Part shown: positions 58,581 through 64,000 of the stretch, piece after piece
Layout of the letters: each line of letters starts with the position of its first letter
Position numbering within the stretch: the first letter of the stretch is position 1
NCBI RefSeq assembly: GCF_001894785.1
Contig: NZ_BCWW01000009.1
Coordinates: forward strand, 186,001-250,000
DNA: 64,000 nucleotides
Source: Rhodococcoides fascians NBRC 12155 = LMG 3623
GTDB taxonomy: Bacteria > Actinomycetota > Actinomycetes > Mycobacteriales > Mycobacteriaceae
Direction: 5' to 3'
Notes under the pieces: generated by a model
What the model was told of the DNA's origin: nothing
Seen by the model: only the letters and a program-made list of their open reading frames with translations
The model's database searches: none
Translations under genes and position numbers: made by a program

Positions 58581-59660
58581 GTGAGCCTCACCCTCGGAAT
58601 CGTCGGACTGCCCAACGTCGGCAAGTCCACTCTCTTCAATGCACTGACCAACAACGATGTGCTGGCCGCGAACTATCCATTCGCGACCATCGAGCCCAAC
58701 GTCGGCGTGGTCGCGCTGCCCGATCCTCGGCTCGAGAAGCTGGCCGAGGTGTTCGGTTCGGAGAAGCTCGTGCCCGCGCTGGTGTCGTTCGTCGACATCG
58801 CCGGCATCGTCAAGGGTGCGTCCGAGGGCGCAGGCCTGGGCAACAAGTTCCTCGCCAACATCCGTGAGGCCGACGCCATCTGTCAGGTCGTGCGCGTGTT
58901 CGCCGACGATGACGTGGTGCACGTCGACGGTCGCGTCGACCCCACCGCGGATATCGAGGTCATCGAGACCGAACTCGCGATCGCCGATCTGCAGACTCTC
59001 GAGAAGGCGATCCCGCGCCTCGAGAAAGAGGTGCGGATCAAGAAGGACCGCAAGCCGGCGCTCGACGCGGCTCTGGCTGCGCAGGCCGTTCTGAACGACG
59101 GCAAGACGCTGTTCTCGGCGAAGGCGAAGCTCGACTTCGAGCTGCTCGGTGAATTCCAGCTGCTCACCACCAAGCCGTTCCTGTACGTCTTCAACGCCGA
59201 CGAGTCGGTGCTGACCGACGACGCGAAGATCGGCGAACTGGCTCGCCTGGTCGCTCCAGCAGATGCGGTGTTCCTCGACGCGAAAATCGAGTCGGAGTTG
59301 CTCGAACTGGACAAGGAGTCGGCGGCCGAGCTGCTCGAATCCGTCGGTCAGACCGAGCCCGGCCTCGACGCGTTGGCGCGCGCCGGCTTCCACACTCTGG
59401 GCTTGCAGACCTACCTCACCGCAGGCCCGAAAGAGGCCCGTGCGTGGACAATTCACCGGGGTGACACCGCACCCCAGGCCGCAGGCGTCATTCACACCGA
59501 CTTCGAGCGCGGCTTCATTAAGGCCGAAATCGTCTCGTTCGACGACCTGGTTGCCGCAGGTTCGATGGCCTCGGCCAAGGCTGCTGGCAAGGTGCGCATC
59601 GAGGGCAAGGACTACGTCATGTCCGACGGCGATGTGGTGGAGTTCCGCTTCAACGTGTAG
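58581..59660 (+). CDS. ychF: redox-regulated ATPase YchF/OLA1
   Basis: 359 residues, standard length. Obg-like P-loop [14 protein letters not shown] (about 8-21), [19 protein letters not shown], and NADE in place of NKxD, which explains ATP preference. The C-terminal TGS domain begins about residue 280. Associated with ribosomes and stress responses. GTG at 58581, 12 bases after the LLM gene. Confidence 0.95.
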   Translation: MSLTLGIVGLPNVGKSTLFNALTNNDVLAANYPFATIEPNVGVVALPDPRLEKLAEVFGSEKLVPALVSFVDIAGIVKGASEGAGLGNKFLANIREADAICQVVRVFADDDVVHVDGRVDPTADIEVIETELAIADLQTLEKAIPRLEKEVRIKKDRKPALDAALAAQAVLNDGKTLFSAKAKLDFELLGEFQLLTTKPFLYVFNADESVLTDDAKIGELARLVAPADAVFLDAKIESELLELDKESAAELLESVGQTEPGLDALARAGFHTLGLQTYLTAGPKEARAWTIHRGDTAPQAAGVIHTDFERGFIKAEIVSFDDLVAAGSMASAKAAGKVRIEGKDYVMSDGDVVEFRFNV

Positions 59661-59733
59661 TTCTGCTCGGCCGGTCTCGTGCGGTGACTCGATTCGTATT
59701 GGGACAAGCCCGGACTGTGGCACACTCCCGGCG

Positions 59734-60831
59734 GTGAACAGCTCGCTGACGCTCTGCGCCGAAGCCGCAGGTCCCAACTGCATCTCAGCGCGGATGGAGA
59801 CACCATCCGGCGTCGAGGTTCGCGTGACTACCGGGTCGAACTACAGCCTGGACCACTCCGTGACTCCCTGGCTTCCTCCGCTGTTGGCAGCAGGTATGCG
59901 GCACAGGTGGGACGTCGACTTCGACGCTCCCGTGGACTCGGTGGCACTTCGCAATGCGTCGAAGGCTCAGAGTGTTCTTCGCAGCTGGTACCCGAGGCGG
60001 TTTCACAAGATATCGATTGCGGCAGACCCCGTACACAGCGTCTCCGAGGCTAAGGGCGTCGGTTGCTTCTTCAGCGGAGGCGTCGACAGCTTCTATTCGG
60101 CGATCACCCAGTCCGAACGCATCACCCACCTGATCTTCGTGCATGGATTGGACATCCACATCGACGACGAGGAGTTGGCGTCGAAAGCCTTGGCCGGGGC
60201 CCGAGAAGCGGCTGCGGATCTGGGCAAACCGTTGATCGAGCTCGAGACCACGGTCAGGTCGGCGCTGGGCGATCCCCTGCAGCTCGAATGGGGCGGGGTC
60301 TTCCACGGCCCCGCGCTGGCGCATGTCGGTCTGGCATTGTCGGAGCACCTGAGCACGGTCATCATCCCGTCGTCCTACAGCTACCGGCAGTTACATCCAT
60401 GGGGATCCCATCCGGATCTCGACCCCCTGTGGTCCAGTGGTGCCGTCGCATTCGAGCATCATGAGCTCGAACAAGACCGCTACGGAAAGATCCGTCGCAT
60501 TGGCGGGAACGAGACCGCGATGAACCACCTGCGGGTCTGCTGGGAGAACCCCAACGGCAGCTTCAATTGCGGGCGTTGTGGCAAATGCACTCGCACGAAA
60601 GTCGGTTTGGCACTTGCAGGTGCCGAGAGCGCGACGCTCCCGGGCTCGATCGACAAGGACGCTGCACGTCGGATGAAATTGATGGTCTGGGACCGACGCC
60701 AACTGCGGGACGGTCTTGCGGCTATGCAGAAGTCGGGAACTCTCGACGCCGGCGTGCGCAAGGCTTTGAGGAAAGCCATTCGCCGCAGCTACTTCCATTC
60801 GGCCGCTTTGTCTCTTCGTAGCCGCTTCTGA
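59734..60831 (+). CDS. QueC-like PP-loop ATPase of unknown substrate
   Basis: 365 residues. The N-terminal ~105 residues have no recognised family. Then GCFFSGGVDSFYSA gives the N-type ATP pyrophosphatase loop SGGVDS (114-119), followed by FVHGLDIH and PSSYSYRQLHPWGSHP. Cys269 and the cluster NCGRCGKC (Cys279, 282, 285) reproduce the zinc site of QueC-type 7-cyano-deazaguanine synthases. No queuosine or deazapurine genes are in the window; neighbours are surface-glycan and methyltransferase genes. The enzyme likely adenylates a carboxylate or amide, but the substrate cannot be inferred. GTG at 59734 is the likely start; an ATG 60 bases on is the alternative. Confidence 0.78.
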   Translation: MNSSLTLCAEAAGPNCISARMETPSGVEVRVTTGSNYSLDHSVTPWLPPLLAAGMRHRWDVDFDAPVDSVALRNASKAQSVLRSWYPRRFHKISIAADPVHSVSEAKGVGCFFSGGVDSFYSAITQSERITHLIFVHGLDIHIDDEELASKALAGAREAAADLGKPLIELETTVRSALGDPLQLEWGGVFHGPALAHVGLALSEHLSTVIIPSSYSYRQLHPWGSHPDLDPLWSSGAVAFEHHELEQDRYGKIRRIGGNETAMNHLRVCWENPNGSFNCGRCGKCTRTKVGLALAGAESATLPGSIDKDAARRMKLMVWDRRQLRDGLAAMQKSGTLDAGVRKALRKAIRRSYFHSAALSLRSRF

Positions 60832-60890
60832 CCGTTTGGTCCTCGATCGATGAGACTTCGGTTCGCGGGACGACGCAATCGATCAACCGT

Positions 60891-61355
60891 CTACGGTCCG
60901 GGTGACCAGTAGCCGCCACCGTTCGCGCCGTCGGAGACGCAGAACATGTCGAATCCGTCCGGCGACACCGCAATCCCTCTCGCTGCGGGGTCGCATTCCG
61001 ACCCTGGCTCCGCATTGCCATCGATGATCGGTGCCGACTGCACCCAATGCGCGCGAGTCGACCCTGCATAGGTGCACTTCAGGAACGTGCCATCGGCGGA
61101 GGTTCCGTGATTGTCGACGCCCGGATCGCATGGTCCGTCCACCTCGGGCAGTGAGGCCGAGGGGGCCTCGGTCGCGTCCACAGTGGTCTCGACCGGAGCC
61201 GGTGGCTCCGTAGTGGAAGGAACTGTGAACAGTGCGGTAGCCGGTAAGGAGTACGGAACAAGTGTTTCGACGGATGCCGACGTTCTCGGCGTGAGAGAAC
61301 CGAAACCGTAGACGACAGTTGCGACCACGAGCAGTTCGATCACTCCGATTGCCAA
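60891..61355 (-). CDS. exported protein with duplicated Cys-rich module
   Basis: 154 residues from a TTG at 61355 (an in-frame TGA lies shortly upstream, with no better start). One hydrophobic N-terminal segment (IGVIELLVVATVVYGFG), a Thr/Pro/Ala-rich linker (about 22-72), then two similar 34-residue modules: 76-109 (CDPG...TSADG...KC...W) and 121-154 (CDPA...VSPDG...FC...W). Each has two cysteines that could form a disulfide. I do not recognise a family. The gene stands alone on the minus strand among glycan genes. Confidence 0.62.
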   Translation of the reverse strand: MAIGVIELLVVATVVYGFGSLTPRTSASVETLVPYSLPATALFTVPSTTEPPAPVETTVDATEAPSASLPEVDGPCDPGVDNHGTSADGTFLKCTYAGSTRAHWVQSAPIIDGNAEPGSECDPAARGIAVSPDGFDMFCVSDGANGGGYWSPGP

Positions 61356-61495
61356 GCCCGCGATGGTAGTTCCACGACCGGCAGGTCATTCGGTGCGAAC
61401 GCTACAGGCATCGGTGTCGGCCAGGTGGCAGTTGTCGTCTGCGCGCACGATCGACCGTCGGCTACGCTCCGAAGCAGTCGAACAGGAGGACATGG

Positions 61496-62113
61496 ATGGG
61501 CCTGGAATACCTCGAGTCGTTGGTGCATCGAACTGCCACAGCGGGGGAGCCTTTCGAGCGTGGAGCCGACGAGTCGGAACTCGGATACCTGTCCGCACTG
61601 GCCGCGAGGCCCGGCACGACGTCGATCTGCGAGGTCGGGTTCAATGCCGGCTTCTCGAGCTGGGCGTTCCTCGAAGCCTCTCCCGACGTGACCGTCGTAT
61701 CCTTCGATCTGGCCGCGTATGCCTACAGCGACGCCGCGAAAGCCCATGTCGACGAACACTTCCCGGGCCGACATACTTTGATCCAGGGAGATTCCCACAC
61801 CACCATCAAGGCTTATGCCGAGCAACACCCGGACGCGCGCTTCGATGTCATCTTCATCGACGGTGACCATTCTGTGGAAGGTGCCCGCGCAGACCTCGAC
61901 GATCTTCGTGCGCTCGCCACCCCGGAATCGGTTGTCATCATGGACGACATCACGCCGTGGCTCTGGTTCGGCGAAGGTCCGACGCAGGCCTGGCAAGAGG
62001 CAGTCGACGCGGGTCGGATCCTGCACACCAACTACTTTCGCGACGGCGAACCCGTCGACGCGGTGACTCCTCCCGCCGCGCGTGCCTGGGCCGAGGGCCG
62101 TTACCCCTTCTGA
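61496..62113 (+). CDS. class I SAM-dependent methyltransferase (Methyltransf_24 type)
   Basis: 205 residues with a Rossmann methyltransferase core: ICEVGFNAGFSSWAFL (motif I, about 44-59), VVSFDLAAYAYSD, and FDVIFIDGDHSVEGARADLDDL, typical of the small methyltransferases found in surface polysaccharide and rhamnosyl-lipid loci. The acceptor is unknown. ATG at 61496 with GGAGGAC just upstream. Convergent with the pyruvyl transferase gene. Confidence 0.85.
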   Translation: MGLEYLESLVHRTATAGEPFERGADESELGYLSALAARPGTTSICEVGFNAGFSSWAFLEASPDVTVVSFDLAAYAYSDAAKAHVDEHFPGRHTLIQGDSHTTIKAYAEQHPDARFDVIFIDGDHSVEGARADLDDLRALATPESVVIMDDITPWLWFGEGPTQAWQEAVDAGRILHTNYFRDGEPVDAVTPPAARAWAEGRYPF

Positions 62114-62138
62114 AAACGGACGGGGTGTCGACCAGCGT

Positions 62139-63146
62139 TCATCGTCGACTGTCGGACACGGCCTGCCGAACCATGTCGGCGGCGGCGTCGGGTGTCGCTG
62201 CGAACTGAACGTTGTCGAACCGGTGCAGGTAGGCGTCGTAGATGCCGGATACCTTCCTGTTCGCGTTGTCCATCGCCACGACGCGCTTGCCCATCATCGC
62301 GGCCAGTACCGCCGCATGCAGCCTATCGGTGAGCACGACGGGCGCCAGATGTAGAATGCGCTGCGCCACACGGAGGTTGAGCTTCGCTGTCTGCTCGTAC
62401 GAGCGAACGAGAGCGGGGTACAGCAGGCGATTCGCTTTGGGGAAGTTGTATGCGATTCGGGTCGGCAGCGTCACCACCGTCGAGATCGCCAGATCCCTTC
62501 CGTGCAGACCCCAGTCGTACTGGACGGACGACGCGTCGACGTTCACCGAAGCATGACCGAGGCTTTCGGAATCGTCGCGCACGAGTTTCACGACGTCCAC
62601 TGCAGAGTCTTCGGCGCTGTGTGCGATCTCGGCACCGAAAGCCATGTCCGGACAGTATTCGACGCGGTTGTTCGGGAAATGGGCGAGCGCCAGCTCGTAC
62701 GAACGCTGTTCACGCAGCATGAGGGTGAGGTCCGGGTGCTGTGCGTAGAGGGCCGCGGTCCTGTGCATGGCGTCGGCGTCGGAGTAGTCGATGCTTTGGG
62801 GGAGGCACACGATCTTGTTGCGAGGAAACCGCGCAACGATTGCTTCACGAAATTTCTGGTCCATCGGCCAGCGGTCACCGAAATTTCCTCCGCCCTGCAG
62901 AAACAGGGTCCCATCACCGACTCGTTGTTCGAGCAGATCGTGGTTGTGGGTGAACGGATCGGACACGTAGTCGACGTGCACGTCCAACCGCTTCAGGTAC
63001 TCGACCTCACCGGCGTAGATGAGCGAGTCACCGGCATTGAAGTGATTCGGAAAGTCCAAGTGAGCCACCCGATCTCCGGGTTTGGCATGCTGCCGCAGGA
63101 CGGCCATGGTCTCTTCGCGTATCGCGTCGACTATCTCGTATGTCAT
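62139..63146 (-). CDS. polysaccharide pyruvyl transferase family protein
   Basis: 335 residues. Transfers pyruvate from PEP onto a sugar to form a ketal in exopolysaccharides in characterised relatives. The N-terminal HLDFPNHFNAGDSLIYAGEV, TLFLQGGGNFGDRWP and the late VVLTDRLHAAVLAAMMGKRV are diagnostic of the CsaB/ExoV fold. Its ATG overlaps the stop of the upstream glycosyltransferase gene by four bases, indicating one operon that modifies a surface glycan. Confidence 0.88.
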   Translation of the reverse strand: MTYEIVDAIREETMAVLRQHAKPGDRVAHLDFPNHFNAGDSLIYAGEVEYLKRLDVHVDYVSDPFTHNHDLLEQRVGDGTLFLQGGGNFGDRWPMDQKFREAIVARFPRNKIVCLPQSIDYSDADAMHRTAALYAQHPDLTLMLREQRSYELALAHFPNNRVEYCPDMAFGAEIAHSAEDSAVDVVKLVRDDSESLGHASVNVDASSVQYDWGLHGRDLAISTVVTLPTRIAYNFPKANRLLYPALVRSYEQTAKLNLRVAQRILHLAPVVLTDRLHAAVLAAMMGKRVVAMDNANRKVSGIYDAYLHRFDNVQFAATPDAAADMVRQAVSDSRR

Positions 63147-64000
63147 CGGGGACTCCGTCGCAGGCTGCGGCCGAGCGCGGCCACCCGAATTCGGAGTGCG
63201 CCGTAGTGGATTCCGATGTAGTGGGCCCACAGACCGCTGGGCATCGGTCGTAGTACCTTCGGCAACCACGGATTGCGAATTGTCGCGAGATACAAGATCG
63301 CCGCAGTGTGCGCGGGAATCCGGGCAAGTGACGACGGATGAGGGCAGCCCGCAGCACGGTGCTTGGTCGACAGTTGGTACGACGTGCGTCCGTACGCGCG
63401 GCCTTGCAAGAACGATCGACGAACCGTAGTTCTGATGCGGTAGGCGACCGACGCATCCGCGGCATGTCCGAGAGTGAATCCTGCTTGCTGAAGCCTCCAC
63501 GAGTAGTCGACGTCTTCGGCACCGCCCACGAGGTCTTCGTCGAAGCCTCCGACCTCGTCGAAGACGCGCCTCCACAGCGCGAAATTGCTTCCCGGGGCAT
63601 ACGGCAGGTAGGCGGTGGGAAACAGGGTGCCGTTCGGCGGGTTGTCTCGCCACGCCGTCACCTCGGGCGGATTGAGGGAATCGTGTTCGATTGCGCCGCC
63701 CACGGCGTCGTAGCTGTCGAGTGCGCGCACCATGGAAGTCAGCCACGTCGGAGAAGCGACGTCGTCGTGGTCGACGAAGGCGATGATGTCGCCCCGCGCG
63801 GCTTCCACGCCAAGGTTGCGGGCGTAGGAGACGCCACGCTTGGCGGAGGCGTCGACGATGCGCATCGTCAGAGGTAGAGACAGTTCTTCGAGATGTGAGC
63901 GGAGGCCGTCGGTCGAGCCGTTGTCGCTGACGATGAGCTCGACATCGCCTGTGTAGTCCTGCGCAGCAAGCGCGTGGAGCTGCTCGTTCAGTTCGGGCAA
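63143..64000 (-). CDS. family 2 glycosyltransferase, 5'-truncated by window edge
   Basis: 285 residues of a GT-A glycosyltransferase. The first strand and its typical start lie beyond base 64000, so the TTG there is not the true start. Visible: ELIVSDNGSTDG (nucleotide-sugar site), RGVSYARNLGVEAARGDIIAF and the DxD-like FVDHDD that binds metal, then GGFDEDLVGGAEDVDYSWRL. The C-terminal ~70 residues are amphipathic and basic, suggesting membrane association. Translationally coupled to the pyruvyl transferase. Confidence 0.88.
   Translation of the reverse strand: MPELNEQLHALAAQDYTGDVELIVSDNGSTDGLRSHLEELSLPLTMRIVDASAKRGVSYARNLGVEAARGDIIAFVDHDDVASPTWLTSMVRALDSYDAVGGAIEHDSLNPPEVTAWRDNPPNGTLFPTAYLPYAPGSNFALWRRVFDEVGGFDEDLVGGAEDVDYSWRLQQAGFTLGHAADASVAYRIRTTVRRSFLQGRAYGRTSYQLSTKHRAAGCPHPSSLARIPAHTAAILYLATIRNPWLPKVLRPMPSGLWAHYIGIHYGALRIRVAALGRSLRRSPR

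Noticed and set aside
59734..60831. Queuosine biosynthesis gene queC
   Set aside because: The zinc and PP-loop motifs fit, but length, N-terminal extension and neighbourhood do not, so the specific name was withheld.

Overview
The window is high-GC actinobacterial chromosome, best fitted by Rhodococcus or a close mycolic-acid relative. The evidence is mycothiol conjugate amidase, an EmbA/B/C-type arabinosyltransferase, F420-type LLM and DUF3558/DUF4245/DUF4307/DUF6542 proteins, GTG starts, and gene order. The str operon (rpsL-rpsG-fusA-tuf) and the run greA, DUF4307, mca, small membrane protein, DUF255, PAQR, short-chain prenyl synthase, coaA, glyA, phoH2, desA-like, fumarase, glpX, DUF4245, xseBA, lipid-droplet protein, ispH, DUF6542, ychF follow, as I recall it, Mycobacterium tuberculosis Rv0682-0685 and Rv1080c-Rv1112. 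No rRNA, tRNA, CRISPR, phage or insertion sequence was seen.

Layout. 1-4.96 kb: end of an acyl-CoA catabolic operon, a TetR regulator, a guanine deaminase and two tandem DUF3558 lipoproteins. 5.2-9.6 kb: the str operon with a readable promoter and a strong terminator after tuf. 9.8-13.65 kb: hen1-pnkp, an RNA repair operon. 13.7-15.6 kb: a leftward three-gene membrane/Asp23 operon. 15.7-21.9 kb: ilvA, a solitary arabinosyltransferase and a DrrAB-like ABC exporter. 22-31.7 kb: the conserved mycobacterial-order block (thiol detoxification, prenyl synthesis, CoA and one-carbon metabolism). 31.7-36.5 kb: PhoH2 behind a 440-bp structured leader, a limonene-epoxide-hydrolase-like protein, a serine hydrolase lipoprotein and a desaturase-like protein with a degenerate metal site. 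36.7-44.2 kb: central carbon genes, exonuclease VII, ispH. 44.2-53 kb: a DNA repair group (rmuC, sbcD-sbcC, ogt, ada-alkA). 53-59.7 kb: cstA with a small ybdD missed by length-filtered gene finding, an SDR/XRE divergent pair, an LLM oxidoreductase and ychF. 59.7-64 kb: a less conserved accessory stretch with a QueC-like PP-loop enzyme, a secreted duplicated-module protein, a small methyltransferase, a polysaccharide pyruvyl transferase and a truncated glycosyltransferase.

The most unusual features are dispersed palindromic elements that no gene explains: a 51-nt element in three intergenic copies (9.70, 31.83, 36.57 kb), a second palindrome family (28.09, 33.51 kb) with an apparent compensatory base change, and single palindromes at 13.66 and 31.77 kb. 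Several sit between convergent genes. The phoH2 leader, the orphan QueC-like enzyme and the ligand-poor desaturase homologue are the other leads. Nothing was searched or computed beyond reading the sequence, so family names rest on recalled motifs and gene order.
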